From: Podospora comata
Lineage: Eukaryota; Ascomycota; Sordariomycetes; Sordariales; Podosporaceae
Assembly (NCBI GenBank): GCA_017354895.1
Contig: CP071495.1
Span: forward strand, 2,153,001 to 2,217,000
DNA: 64,000 bases
Direction of reading: 5' to 3'
In this document: positions 1-11,800 of the stretch, piece after piece
How positions within the stretch are numbered: the stretch's first letter is position 1
Layout of the letters: each line of letters opens with the position of its first letter
Position numbers and translations under genes: made by a program
The notes under the pieces: model-generated
What the model saw: the letters and a program-made list of their open reading frames with translations, nothing else
What the model was told of the DNA's origin: nothing
Databases searched by the model: none

Positions 1-2155
1 GCATTAGGGGCTTGCATTGCCGAGTTTGACGTCCACCACAACACAATCCCACCGTCAAGCCTCGCTTTTTTAACTGGTAAACGCGCGAGCGTGGAAAATA
101 TAGTGTACTGCGTTAGTTCAGTCTCTCGATTTTTTGTTCTCTTGTTCAGGAAGTGGAAATAGCGTCAAGAAACTGTGTTGACTTTCTACCAATCACAGTG
201 AAACACAAGTTTGATTTGCGTGGGGTGTTTTCTCAGGGTTCTCTTTGATGAGTGCACGGACACCCTTCACCCCAGAAAATACAATTAGCTGGAGGGGCCT
301 ATGACGTATTTTGTGCCAGGCCAACGCGGAATCCAGGCCGCGACATAGCTCTTACACGCGATAGCTTTCCAATTCCATCTTCTCGCTCCGCAGTGTCCTT
401 TGTCCCGAAGAGACGGGTTGAGTTTGGGAGAGAAGGTGGGGGGGGGGGCGGATTGGAAATATCTGCGGTATTAAGAGTAGTGCAGTGTTCTTATTCATGA
501 TGTAGAAATCGTATGTTTCTTTGTGGGCAGGTCTACCAATGAAGTAGATTTTCCCATCTCTTGAGAGACTTGGCTGCATACTGTGGTAGACAGAAAAGAC
601 TCGACGATTTGGGGGATGGATAATGTTTCACCCAAATCGGATCCATCCGGGTAGCGAGTCTAGATCGATACTTTGATTGACCACCTCGCTTCTGAGGGAA
701 GAAGTGTGCCGTGTGAGCGTGCAGCGATCTGGCATCTCCTCCGCGTATTCGCTCGGTCACAGATGAGGCGGGTACACTACGCTACTAGATCAGGCGTCAA
801 CAAACTGATCATCCACTTGTCAACGTGGCTTTCGAGCAGCCACATGAAGCGCATGGAAAAGTCCCAAGTGATGAAAAGAAAAGAAGAACATGGTGACTTT
901 TGTGCTATGCTGTGCGCTATGCACGCGACTCGCCGCCAAGAAGCGGAGAACCTAAAGTTCGTGTGGGGGAAACGAGACGACAGCATTGTTGCTAACCGTA
1001 TCCCCCGCCCGCGGCCTGGGGTTGTATTCTGTGATGTGTAATCAAGGGAAATATCACCAATCTCAAAGAAGGGGAAGGGTACGACCTGGGGGAATTGCAT
1101 GGCGTACGCTGACGGCACTGTGGGAGGGGAAAGATGTCATTGTGCAAAGGTAGGAACTCGAGTTTGCTACCTCTGTTCTCAACGTTTAACCCCGACGTAG
1201 CTCCGTACAGGTACAAACTCGGTGTAACGGACAGGGATTTAGAGTGCCTCGACGAGGCTTTCACTGCAGGGACTCTTCCAGCTCTTTTTGGCTGTTGGTG
1301 GCGAGGAAACGTCAACTTTTCGTCAGAAAAAGTAGCAGAGAGAGGAGAGGGGGAGAGAATTCCAGATCAAGAAAAAGACGGACTTTGTCTTTCTCCGTGA
1401 CCTTAACCCAGTTTGAGCTCCCGTCGTCCCGCGGCTGGACAGCTGGACGCTTCGCACAGTGACATGCCCGTTCATTGACACTGTGCAGCCACCACCACCC
1501 CACCGTCTATGGGGGAGCGCCCACTCATCAACCACAACCAGGACCCCATCCCCATACCCGCACCCTCACACGTTTGACTTTCTTTCACTGTTTTACCTTC
1601 GACAGCCCACAAACCAAATCGCTTCGAGCTGCCAGAGCACAGCATAGCACCCTCTCGCCCTGCTTTTTGCTTTGCGACAGGCAAGGCACCCCCCCTTTTC
1701 CATTCTCCTTTCTTTTAATCCCAAAGAACCTTCTCAATTCTCTGTCAAGATGGGGAAACCGTAATCACCAGCAACGCCCTCCACTCAGAGGTGCCTAGGA
1801 TCTCTTTCTGATCCTGCCCACCGAGCCACCCATTCTTATTACCCAACCATCCCGCTCTAACTCGCGACTCCCGGTCCCCGACTCCCGGCATCACTTCCAC
1901 TTCGTCCTCCTAAAAACTCAAAAAGCAAAAAGAGTCCCGGCCTTCTTGACCGACCCGACCACCTTGGCCGACGATCCACCTCTCGCCTGCATTGTTCACG
2001 GCTTCCTCCGACCGTCCCGTGAGACCACACCCCGGCGACCGCCATCCACTGCTCCACCGCCCACTTCCTGGTCTGATCGGATCCGACATTTCCCAATCTG
2101 CCCCATAACGACTACCCAACCTTGGCTTCACCCATTCTACCTGTTACCTCCTGTC
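1..2155. other. Intergenic region / upstream of the phosphatase gene
   Basis: No supportable coding region was seen. Open frames here are short, mostly lack an ATG start, and overlap on both strands without recognisable domains. The stretch from about 1450 to 2150 is C-rich and CT-rich, as expected for a fungal promoter and 5' leader of the downstream gene. A run of ten G residues lies near 438. Confidence 0.5.
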
Positions 2156-3256
2156 ATGGGTGCTGGCACTGCCATAAAAACGACTCTCAGTCTCTTCGCC
2201 ATGTCTGAAGGAGGGAAAGTTGTCATGTCCAAGAGGAGTGCTCGGCCATACATCGAAGAAGACGAAATGGAGAAACAAACACTGGAATATCAGGCCAACG
2301 GGGACGAGAGAAGAAGCACGGCGTCGACATCCACCACCTACAGCAGTCAGTCCAGCCTCGAGTCATCGCCATCAGTCCATGCCGCCGACCCGGAGAGAGA
2401 TGTGGAACAGCTTCAGCTCTCAAGTCAGAAACACCGCACATCCACCACCGGACCCCGCGATGCCTTTCACCCGCCAAATAACGACCTTGAGTCTGGCTCA
2501 ATATCAGCTCTTGAGCTGGACAGGATACTTCCAACCGAGGGCCGGCCCTCCAATTTTGGTGTCGTTGTTCCAGGCGTCTACAGAAGCAGTTTCCCACAGT
2601 CGGAGGACTACGGCTTTATCGAGGGCTTGAAGTTGAAGACAATTGTGTAGGCACCACCCACTCTGCTCTTCCATTTTGCAAGGAAGCTGTTACTAACATG
2701 AAACGCAGCACCCTTGTACAAAAAGAGTTTCCACAAGGCTATGACAAGTTCATTGAGAGGAATGGCATCAACCACTGCGTCTTTGACATGAAGGGCACCA
2801 AGAAGCAGGCCATCCCGATTGCCACCATGAGGTCAATTCTTCGGCTGGTTCTGGACCGCAGGAATCACCCATTGCTGATTCACTGCAATCACGGCAAGGT
2901 ATGATTTCAGTCCGGATTTTGCATTATTACGAAGCAGTTCTCTGACAGTATGACAGCATCGCACTGGGTGTGTCGTTGGTGTGGTGCGCAAACTCTCTGG
3001 CTGGGAGCTTGGCAACGTGCTTAGCGAGTACAAGAAGTACGCCGAGCCGAAGGTCCGAGACTGTGACGTAAATTACATCACCGGCTTTGAGCCGGCCGAC
3101 ATTTCGAATCTTTTTCGAGAGGTGACCTTGCCATTTCGAACCCGAAACTTCCTCCGAGCCACCTTCTTCGCCCTCATCATGACCGTCATCTGGCTATTTT
3201 CAGGCACCAAGCTAATATCAGCGGCGCCTCAGCGAGGCAAAGTGTTGGAAGAGTAG
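2156..3256 (+). CDS. Atypical tyrosine phosphatase, Siw14/Oca (PFA-DSP) type, C-terminally membrane-anchored
   Basis: Three exons, 2156-2646, 2709-2898 and 2957-3256, join in phase to give 326 aa. The introns are 62 and 58 nt. The catalytic CX5R loop reads HCNHGKHRTG, with Cys about residue 223 and Arg about 229, and is split by intron 2. This loop and the GVYRSSFPQ start of the domain are typical of the fungal and plant PFA-DSP family, whose yeast member Siw14 cleaves inositol pyrophosphates. The first ~130 residues are low-complexity and acidic/Ser-rich. After the phosphatase domain a hydrophobic segment (about residues 283-302) precedes a short tail, so the enzyme is probably tail-anchored in a membrane; that is inference. 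An ATG at 2201 is an alternative start. The exact Oca/Siw14 paralogue was not determined. Confidence 0.85.
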
Positions 3257-3901
3257 TGCAATAGCACAGCTTTGGGTAGGTTGGGACGAGGAGAAATCGG
3301 CAGGGATCGTGGGACGAGTCACCATGGGCGAGGCTGTCTGATATTATTACATTCACACAACCCCCTTACCTTTGATATACTGCATCGGTATTTTTGGGAC
3401 GGATGGCATAGTGGCATAGAAACCCCTCAAGACTCGTTGGGACAAGGGAGCGGAGACTGATCAAGTGCTGAAGTGGTCTCCCTGGCGTTTTTTTTATTGG
3501 CGGCTAGCATCTTTTTTATTCCCTAGTAGCCTCCTTTAGTTTTCTTTTGTCTCTGGGTACATTTTTTGGGTCTTTTTTTTTGAGTGAGAACCCGTTTATT
3601 GAGGGGGACTATGCTACACTAGTTGTATAGTATATTTTATATGTACAAGACAGAGACATGGGGGTGATATTACTCGCCCCCGGGTATGTCCATGCTGAGC
3701 TTTTTGGCTAGGTGTGGCTGCCGTGCTTCTTTTGCCGGGCAACTGGTGGGAGAAGCGCCGATAGAAACTATGCAAGTTTTGAGAAGACAAACAACCAGCC
3801 TTGTGTCATTCCATCCTTGAACTCGCATGCCATGTCGTCGAAATCCTATTGCCATCTCCCCCTTTTTCAGTCTTTTTATCTCCAGTTTTGAGTAGCAAGT
3901 T
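3257..3901. other. Intergenic, between convergent genes
   Basis: This 645-bp stretch lies between the 3' ends of two convergent genes. It is T-rich with several poly-T runs (about 3488-3590) and probably holds both 3' UTRs. No coding potential was seen. Confidence 0.5.
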
Positions 3902-4444
3902 TTAATCATCATACACCCCCCACCTGTTTACTTCCCTCCTCTCTTCTTCTTCTGCCTTGCGGTCGCCGGTAGCGTAGACGTAGGCTCCGCAGACGGTGTT
4001 GATGGCGCCGATTCCCATTGCGAGTCCGCGGACGCCGCCGCGGAGGGACATGAACTTTTGGCGGACGCCGCCCGGGGGTGAGCGGCGGGAGGCGAGGAGG
4101 ACGTAGATGCCCGACCAGGCTGCGTTTGTGCCGGCGCCGTCGACTTTGAAGCCGGCGAGGGTGAGGTAGGAGGAGAAGGCGAGGAGGGGGGAGAAGAGGA
4201 AGGGGAGGGGTTGGAAAGGGCGGAGGTGGAGGGCTAGGGCTAGGGAGGAGAGGGTCATTGGGGGGATGGAGGATGCTGGGTGTGTATTAGTATCAAGATG
4301 GTGGATGAGGAGGGGGAAGAAAGAGAAGGGGAGGAGGGTGGGCCAGATAGGGGATGTGTAAGAGCGGTGTTTAGGAGTTGACTTACTGCCCCAGGCGCGG
4401 ATGGTGTCACGGAAGGTGACTTTGTCTTGGTTTGTTGAAGCCAT
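3902..4444 (-). CDS. Small membrane protein, probable AIM19-like mitochondrial protein
   Basis: Two exons read on the minus strand, 4444-4387 and 4275-3902, give 143 aa. The 111-nt intron has a gtaagt donor and a TACTAAT branch point. The protein starts MASTNQDKVTFRDTIRAWG and continues with two or three hydrophobic segments. A conserved-looking AGFKVDGAGTNAAWSG stretch follows, and the tail is highly charged and ends GVYDD. Size, topology and these motifs resemble the fungal Aim19 family (altered inheritance of mitochondria), a mitochondrial membrane family of unclear function. The assignment is from memory of family appearance and is only moderately certain. An upstream in-frame ATG at 4534 would add 30 residues, but the 4444 start fits the family better. 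Confidence 0.6.
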   Translation of the reverse strand: MASTNQDKVTFRDTIRAWGSKSTPKHRSYTSPIWPTLLPFSFFPLLIHHLDTNTHPASSIPPMTLSSLALALHLRPFQPLPFLFSPLLAFSSYLTLAGFKVDGAGTNAAWSGIYVLLASRRSPPGGVRQKFMSLRGGVRGLAMGIGAINTVCGAYVYATGDRKAEEEERREVNRWGVYDD

Positions 4445-5346
4445 TCTGAGCACTGGTATTTGGTCGACGGTTTCAAGACGGGTATCTGAGTATTCGATTG
4501 AATAGAGAGCTTCAGTGCGGTCGTAAGTCTCCAATATCTCGTCGTCTCATCTCCACATGTTGTCGCTCACTTCACTCACTTCACTCTTCACTCACTCACT
4601 CACACAAATCCATAATGAACTTTTCCCCCACAAACCAGTGACGTCGTTTGGTTGGTTCTGCCGCTGCGACAGGGCAAGTGAGATGACTAAGCAACCGATA
4701 CAGCGCCCCCTGCCGGGGAAAAAACCGTCAAAAAAACCGTCACGCACGGGCCAACGGGTTGTTTTGTCCCTGGCACCTGGAGAATCAGATGGTTCTGGAA
4801 CAGCAGCAGGAGGAAGAGTTCACTCGCCAGTGTCACAGGTGTGTGATGGATTCACAATGGAAAATAGATGTCTGAATTGAACTATATTCAACAAATCTAT
4901 CATCTTGTTTTTTCTGGCTTCCGCGTTTCATTTCAACTTCTGGAAGGACGTTGTTCGTGGGGGTGATATAGAAAAGCGAGGGTGGGGGCGCTGCAGTCAG
5001 TGTGCGGCGGTCTCCAAAAAAGCCACGCTTTCCGGTGTGTCCTCCTGTCGCTGTCTGTCACCAGTGGTGTTTCGCTTGCGTTCGACTCTGCAAGATCCAA
5101 TCGCAATCCATCTTTTTTACGACCTCTCTTTTCGCAAAGGCAGTTCTTGTTGCTTTTTATCATCGCTCTCCCAATCTCAGAAGAGAGAATTCTTGCTGCG
5201 ACAGATAAACCTGGTTCCACCAACCGGTCTTGCGACTCCCCCCGTCTCCGACAGCCGATAGATATCCAACTCCAACATCACCCCCTTTACTACACCACCA
5301 CCACCACCACCACCACTTCAACACCACCGCAGTCCCAAGGGCAACC
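4445..5346. promoter_or_regulatory. Divergent intergenic region between the AIM19-like and DnaJ genes
   Basis: This 902-bp region separates two divergently transcribed genes and must hold both promoters. A (CAC)n-rich 5' leader precedes the DnaJ start (about 5296-5316). No gene was seen. Confidence 0.45.
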
Positions 5347-6512
5347 ATGCCCGAAGCCAAAACCTCCGGCGCCTCCGCCGGCGACGGCACCGCCCGCTCC
5401 CGCACAGCAGCCGGCACCTCCTCCTCTACCCACAACGGCCACAACCAAGGCTCCCAATCGCGCACCTACACTCCCGACCAAAAAGCCGCCGTCCTCCGCA
5501 TCCGCCGCTGCTCCCCCACCGCCTTCTACGAGATCCTCGACATCCAAAAAACATGCACCGACTCCGAGGTGAAAAAGGCATACCGCAAGCTCTCCCTGCT
5601 GACACACCCCGACAAAAACGGGCACGAGCACGCGGACGAGGCGTTCAAGATGGTCGCGAGAGCGTTCAGTGTCTTGGGGGATAAGGAAAAGAGGGATAAA
5701 TTTGATCGGTTTGGGACTGATCCCGATAGTAGATTCGAGTCGGCCAGGGCAGCGGCAAGGGAGGGAGGAGGGATGGGTGGGTTTGGGGGGCGGCCAAGGG
5801 GGGGAGGTTTCGGGGGTTGGGAGGAGGAGATTAGTCCTGAAGAAATGTTTGCTAGGTTTTTTGGGGGTGGTGGCGGGGGTATGGGTGGTGGGTTTGGGGG
5901 GCCTTTTGGGGGTGAGTACTTCTGGGAGGGAGATGAAAAGAAATGTATGCTGACAAGTGAACAGGTATGGACGGCGGACAATTCTTCTTCAACCTCGGCG
6001 GCATGGGCGGGCCAGGGATAAGAGTCCACCAATTCGGCGGCGGCAGACCAAGAGCAAGGCCTAGAAACCCCGGGCAGGAGGAACCGCCGGCCAGCATGCT
6101 CGGGACGATACTGGGACTTTTACCCATCATCATCTTATTCATCTTTCCGATCATTTCGTCGATTTTCTCCGGGTTGACGACCATCACGACGCCGGCGACG
6201 CCGAGCATGGTGTTTGACCAGCCGTATGCGTCGTATACTGTCGAGAGGATGATGCCAAACTACAAGACAAAGTACTACCTCAACAAGGCCGACATCAAGT
6301 CTTACACCCCGGCCAAGTTCAACTGGTTGGATAGGCAGGCCGAGGTAGTGTTTGTGCAACAGCTGAGGATCGAGTGTGAGAAGGAGATGCAGAGGAAGCA
6401 GGAGCTGAAGGACCAGGCGACGGGGTGGTTTTCTTACAACAAGGACAAGATGGAGTTGGCTAATAACTTTCCCATGCCGCAGTGTAGGAGACTGAATTCG
6501 TTGAATAAGTAG
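5347..6512 (+). CDS. HLJ1: ER-type J-domain co-chaperone (DnaJ + DUF1977, Hlj1/DNAJB12-like)
   Basis: Two exons, 5347-5911 and 5965-6512, with a 53-nt intron, give 370 aa. The J domain spans about residues 58-125 and carries the HPD motif in LLTHPDKNG, which stimulates Hsp70 ATPase activity. A Gly/Phe-rich linker follows (about 130-215). A strong transmembrane segment lies near residues 233-256, in SMLGTILGLLPIII. The C-terminal part after it matches the DUF1977 arrangement of Hlj1 and DNAJB12/14, which are ER tail-region-anchored J proteins assisting Hsp70 in ER-associated degradation. Function is by family. The ATG at 5347 is preferred because the upstream open frame lacks an ATG and is UTR-like (His-repeat). 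Confidence 0.88.
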
Positions 6513-6929
6513 TTTGAGGTGACGGGGGAAGGTATTGGTTGCTGTTGGTTTTTTGCATGAGATAAATACTTAGATAATGGTAGTGGTGTTTGGAGTGAGG
6601 GGGAGGGTGGAAGCGTTGGAAAGCTAGGTAGCTTGTGATGCCGCTGCTGCCACTCGCTTGTTATGAGATTATGAAGATGTGTACGATGAGGTGTGTGTAT
6701 AAACGAGTGATCTAACCTGGTGCTATGTACACAATCGATGGTGTTCCCGAACTTTGCTAAGTCGATCATAGTTTCGCTCTCTTCTGTTCAACCTTTTTAT
6801 ATCCATCTTATTTTGGATTGTAGATAAGTTATCCATGATTTGGTATGTATTCTCTCTTAAAAACACATCCCAATCATGGATAACTTATACACAATCCCAA
6901 AAGAAAAGAGATCCGATCCCTCCCATCCC
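6513..6929. other. Intergenic, convergent
   Basis: This 417-bp region lies between convergent reading frames and is AT-richer than the flanking coding DNA. An inverted pair, atccatgatttgg / ccaatcatggataact around 6829-6890, could form a hairpin near the DnaJ 3' end. Confidence 0.4.
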
Positions 6930-7181
6930 TCACTCGATACCCAAACCCACTCGACCCTCTCTATCCTTCCGAATCTTGTCATCCGCAGCCCGCACGAACC
7001 CAAGCAGCGTCACCTTTTGTCGACAATAAGGACAATCCCTCGCAAAATGGAGAGGCGGTCCCATATCATTCCCGCTCACACTATCCAACCCCAGCCACGG
7101 CCGCACACATGAGAGGTGGAACCGATGGCGACAGGGCAACTCAAACACCCCGTCGAAGCTCTGCTCAAACAGGTCTTCCAT
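6930..7181 (-). pseudogene. RING-type zinc-finger fragment (truncated or poorly resolved gene)
   Basis: An 83-aa frame carries the second half of a RING-H2 domain: LPCRHRFHLSC supplies Cys-His-His-Cys and DCPYC supplies the last Cys pair. The first CxxC pair expected 10-40 residues upstream is not in this frame. Upstream the same frame runs into a 15-bp minisatellite containing in-frame stops. About 180 codons further up, a CAAC pair (near 7655) lies in the same frame. Either an intron removes the minisatellite or the gene is decayed. RING domains usually act in E3 ubiquitin ligases. No full gene model could be built, so the pseudogene label is tentative. Confidence 0.4.
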
Positions 7182-7254
7182 GAAAATCGGGAAGATGTGC
7201 TTTTCCTCCTGCTCCTCGTCCTTTTGCCGCCCTTTCTTCCCCTGTCCCTTTTCA

Positions 7255-7374
7255 TGCTATCCCTTCTCCTGCTGTCCCTACTCCTGCTGTCCCTACTCCT
7301 GCTGTCCCTACTCCTGCTGTCCCTCCTCCTGCTGTCCCTCCTCCTGCTATCCCTCCTCCTGCTGTCCCTCCTCC
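7255..7374. repeat. 15-bp minisatellite, about 8 tandem copies
   Basis: A unit close to CTGTCCCTCCTCCTG repeats about eight times with few substitutions, then degenerates into (TCC)n to about 7398. Because the period is a multiple of three, frames stay open: Leu/Ser-rich on plus, GQQEE-like on minus. One C-to-T variant class creates minus-strand stops. Confidence 0.9.
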
Positions 7375-7398
7375 TCCTCCTCCTCCTCGTCCTCCTCC

Positions 7399-8808
7399 TC
7401 ACCCCCCATCCCCTCTCCCCTCTTACAACCCCTCCCGCTCGGAGCCACAGAGGTAAACCTCTCGAAAACCAACTCACCACGCTTACAAGCCCCCCTCCCT
7501 GGCCGTCGTGTGCCTCCTAATCGCCGCAACACCAACCATCCAGAAAAAGACCGGTCGATCAAAAGCTTTTGGTGTGTAACCGTTTGCTCGACCCTATACT
7601 TGGTGGAAGGTGACGAGAAAGGGGTGACCCTCGCTTCGGTGCATGCAGCACAGCCCTGGAGCTCATCATCAATCTCAACAAAATCTCTCAACGTGGTTTC
7701 AGGAGGTGTAAACAAAGAGCCGCATCTCCACAGCAACCACAAGCTTTTGAGTAGATGTGACGGAAGTCAACCTCGACTTCTCTCGGATTCAAACAACCTC
7801 CGCGGGCCTGTGGCCCAAGGGCAACCACAGGGCCGGTCCACTTACCTGTTGAGAAAACCACCTTTGAAGGTCCAGATTCCTCCCCCCTGAATAGGTGGAG
7901 CCCACCAGCCACAGCCACACACAGCCTTTGCCAGGCGCCTGGTCTGAAAGTGAGACAAACCTCGACGAGGACATTGCAATCCCCACAGTCGCTCATCATA
8001 TAAAAACAAAGTCTTCTGGGTCTTATCAGGTACAACTCGATGATCCACAGCCGGCAGCAGCTCGTTGTGGCGACGCTTCTCTCGGTGGCAGCCATCAACG
8101 CCAAGACATCTCACCACCAGCATGTGAAAGCCTTGCTGCGGGAAAGAGTCCAAGGGAATGTTTGAAAAAAATATCAAAGTTCGATGGAAATACGTTCATT
8201 CATGGGGAAGAAAAAAGATGTATATCCCCTAGTTTTAGACATGTCACTTGGGAGTCTCTAGAAAATCGATAGTGTATCAAGGACACATTGGTCAACCTGT
8301 ATCGATCAACAAGTCAGCGAAGCTCCTCCTCGTGGTCCTCTCTGCCCATATTGTAAAAAAAAAAATAATAAACAAAAAATGATAATAAAAAGATAATAAG
8401 AAAAAGCCAAAAGGAAGAAATACTCTAGATAAAAACGACTTGGCCAATAAACACACCGAGAACTTCCAGTTGCTGAGAATGCTCTTTTTTAACAACTTTG
8501 GTTTCGTTAAGGTGAGCGAACCCCCTGCCATGCCTTGAATCCTACCACGGCTTTATGGGAGCTTCGCTCTTCCAGAAAGATACTTCTTCCATCAACCGGA
8601 CATAGCCAAACTGCTCCGCCTGTCACGAACAAAACACCGCCTCAACAACCCCCATCACTTTATCTACGCATGCACACTTGAAATCACATTCCCGGATCCA
8701 ACCAGCACCACTTCGTATTCCTCCATTTTTCAACCGGATAAAAAGATAACTCAGACTATAATACAACCCGAACCCAAAATCCATCCCTCATTTTCCTTTC
8801 CCACCCCC
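7399..8808. other. Long intergenic stretch
   Basis: No convincing gene was found. Open frames here lack ATG starts or domains. An A-rich tract lies around 8355-8402. The 3' UTR of the xanthine dehydrogenase gene should fall at the right end. Confidence 0.4.
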
Positions 8809-11800
8809 TCAAATAGCAATAAAAAAACTCTTCTCCCCCTCCCTCGCCTCCACCCTGGCCCTCTCAACAATAGGATCACAACAAGCCAACCTAATCCTCT
8901 CCACCGTCGCCGGGCTCTCCAACCTCAGCAGCCCATCCCCCTTCTCATCCACCCCCACCCCCGCCTCAACACCATACTGCCTCCTCGCCGCCTTCAGCGC
9001 ATCCCTGATAGCAAAGAAGACCGCACTCCCCATAAAAAGCGGCGGCTCACCCACCCCCCTGCTCCTCTGAATCGTCCTCAAATCCTTCCACTCCACATCT
9101 TTGAGCAAGCTCACATTAAAAACCTGCGGTATATCCCTGAAGCCAGGAATTTTGTAGTTCCCCGGACCGCGAGTAGCAAGGCTCCCCTTCATCGGTCCGT
9201 TCCTCAACCAAAGCGACTCTTCCATCGTAAAGAGCCCCAGACCCTGGATGAACGCCCCCTGGATCTGACCATAATCAATAGCCGGGTTGATCGACTGCCC
9301 AACGTCCATTTTGATGTCCGCTCTCAGACAGGTCCAGGAGCCAGTCAAAGTGTCGATTTCGACTTCGGCGGCCGTGACGCCTTGGGTAAAGTAGAAAAAC
9401 ATCTTGCCCTTGTTCTCGCCCCAGACGTAGCCGATCTCGGGGGTCTTGTAGAAGCCCTGGGCCGAGAGGTTGACTCTGTCAAAGTAGGCGGCGTGGGCGA
9501 GTTCCTTCATTGTTGCCTTGGGCCCCAGCTTTTCACGGTAGGGCTGGAGGCGGGTGTTGAGTTGTTGGCAGGCGTTGTAGATGGCGTAGCCGTTCAGGTC
9601 GGATGATGCCGATGCGGCAGTGGCAGACGCGTTGGCGACGGTGTTGGTGGCCGTCTCGGAGATGTAGACCGAGTCGAACGGAACGTTGAGTGCCTGGGCG
9701 GCAATCTGCGTCATCTTGGTGTGGAGACCTTGACCCATCTCAGTGCCACCGTGGGCGACGAGGACGGAACCATCGTGGTAAATGTGGACAAGAGCGCCGG
9801 CCTGGTTGAACCAAAGAGCTGTGAAGGAGATACCGAACTTTGTTGGGATGAGAGCCAGCCCGCGCTTGCGCCACTTGTGTGTGTCGTTGAATTTGGTGAT
9901 TGCTTGCCGGCGAGCGGCATAGTCGCACTCTTCTTGAAGCTGCTTGTACATCAGAGGAACGTGCCAGTCAGTCAATGGTTGGTTAAAGTGAGTCTCCTCC
10001 AACGGCTTGTACATGTTGATCTCGCGGAACCGTTCAGCAGGCATGCCGAGACGATCAGCGACTTCAGACATGTACTGTTCGGCGATGAACATGCCTTGGG
10101 GACCACCAAACCCGCGGAAAGCCGTGTTGGAGACGGTGTTGGTCTTGCAGATGCGGCCGCGGACGTGGATGTTGGGGATGAGGTAGCAGCCGTCGGAGTG
10201 CGTCATGGCGCGCTCACAGACAGCAGCGCTGAGATCCCAAGACCAACCACCATTGTTGAAGATGTCGAGATCGAGGGCTTGGATCTTGCCATCTTTGTTG
10301 ACGCCTACCTTCCACCGGCCGAGGAAGGGATGGCGCTGGCCCGAGGTGAGCATGTCCTCCTCGCGGGTGAGCATGGCACGAACTGGCCTGCGGGTCTTTT
10401 TAGCAGCGAGAGCGCAGTAGGAGCTCAGGGGAACGGATCTGGACTCCTTTCCGCCAAAGCCACCGCCCATGCGCTTGACCTTGACGACGACCTTGTTGGA
10501 CTGGACACCAAGAACTTGGGAGGCGTAAACCTGGGCTTCGTTGGGGTTCTGGGTGCTGGACCAAATCTCCATCTCACCATCTTCAGGCTTGGGAACAGCA
10601 ATCGCGGCGTTGGTCTCGAGATAAAAATGCTCTTGGCCGCCCATCCTGGCAACACCGGTGAAGGTGTAGTCACACTTCTCGAACGCGCCTTCCGGATCTC
10701 CCTTTTTGATCTCTCTGAAGAACTTGTAGAAGCTCTCCTTTTCGATGGCCTCCTCCATGGTGAAGATGGCAGGTAGTTCCTCGTACTCGACTCTGACTGC
10801 GCGAGCACCCTCGGCAGCGCGAGCAGCAGATGTAGCGAGCACCATACCAATGACCTGGCCAGCAGTGTGCACCTCATCCTCGGCAAAAAAGACCTCCTCA
10901 AAGTGCGGCGCACCCCAACGGTTGGCTGCCGAGCCGGGCATGTCGTTCTTGTCGATGTAATCCACCACGCCTGGAACACCGAGCGCGGGCGAAAAGTCAA
11001 CCGACAACAGCTTGGCGTGCGCTTTGGTCGAGAGGACCATGCAGCCATACAGCTCATTTCTCGCTGGTGGGATGTCGTCTGTGTATTGAGCTTCACCAGT
11101 TGCCTGCTTCAGCGCAGCAACATGGTTGTTCGACTTGCCGACAATCTCCTGCTCATATGCCGCCGCAGCCGCCTCGTCCTCTTTGCCAGTTGAGATCTCT
11201 CTTTCAATCTCCTCTACTGCCTCCTCATCCCTTTCGCCCTCAGCAAACTCCTTCATCGCATCATGATAGAACCTGTAAAAGAAGCCCAACGCCAATGACT
11301 TCCTGTAACTCGCCATACCACCGGGAACCCCAAAGCTCAGATCAAAGTCCTGGCTCAACGCAGTCATCGTGCCCTCCAACGTCTCCAACTCGGCAAACTT
11401 CTTCCCCTTCAAAAACTCGCCGGCCCTCTTCGCCGCCACCGTCATGGGCGCCATACCGCCGTACACCAACCTCGCCTCCTCCACAACCCCATCCTCACCC
11501 ACCCTCACCCTCAACGCACCCGTCACAATAGCAATGTCATCATCCTTCCTCTTCGCCTGCTTGTACGCCCTGAAAACCTCGCCCTTTTCCCTCGTCACCG
11601 GGATCTTGATGCTGACCAGCACGGCATCGTCCGGCAAGCTTGTCTTTCTGTACCCCTGGAAAAACTCTTTCATCGGAAGTTCAGTCGTCTTGCCCAGCGA
11701 TTTCGCCACCAAAACAGCATCAGCCGCCATCAAAACAGGATTCAAATCCGAAATCGGACTCGCCGTCACCAGATTCCCCGCCGGCGTGCCAACATTCCTG

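Noticed and set aside
4927-4945. Possible heat-shock element (TTCtgGAA) upstream of the DnaJ gene
   Set aside because: Only one good inverted pair is present. The neighbouring TTC units are not in the 5-bp phase required.
9721-10776. A 351-codon open frame on the plus strand
   Set aside because: It is antisense to xanthine dehydrogenase, whose identity is certain. No domain is seen.
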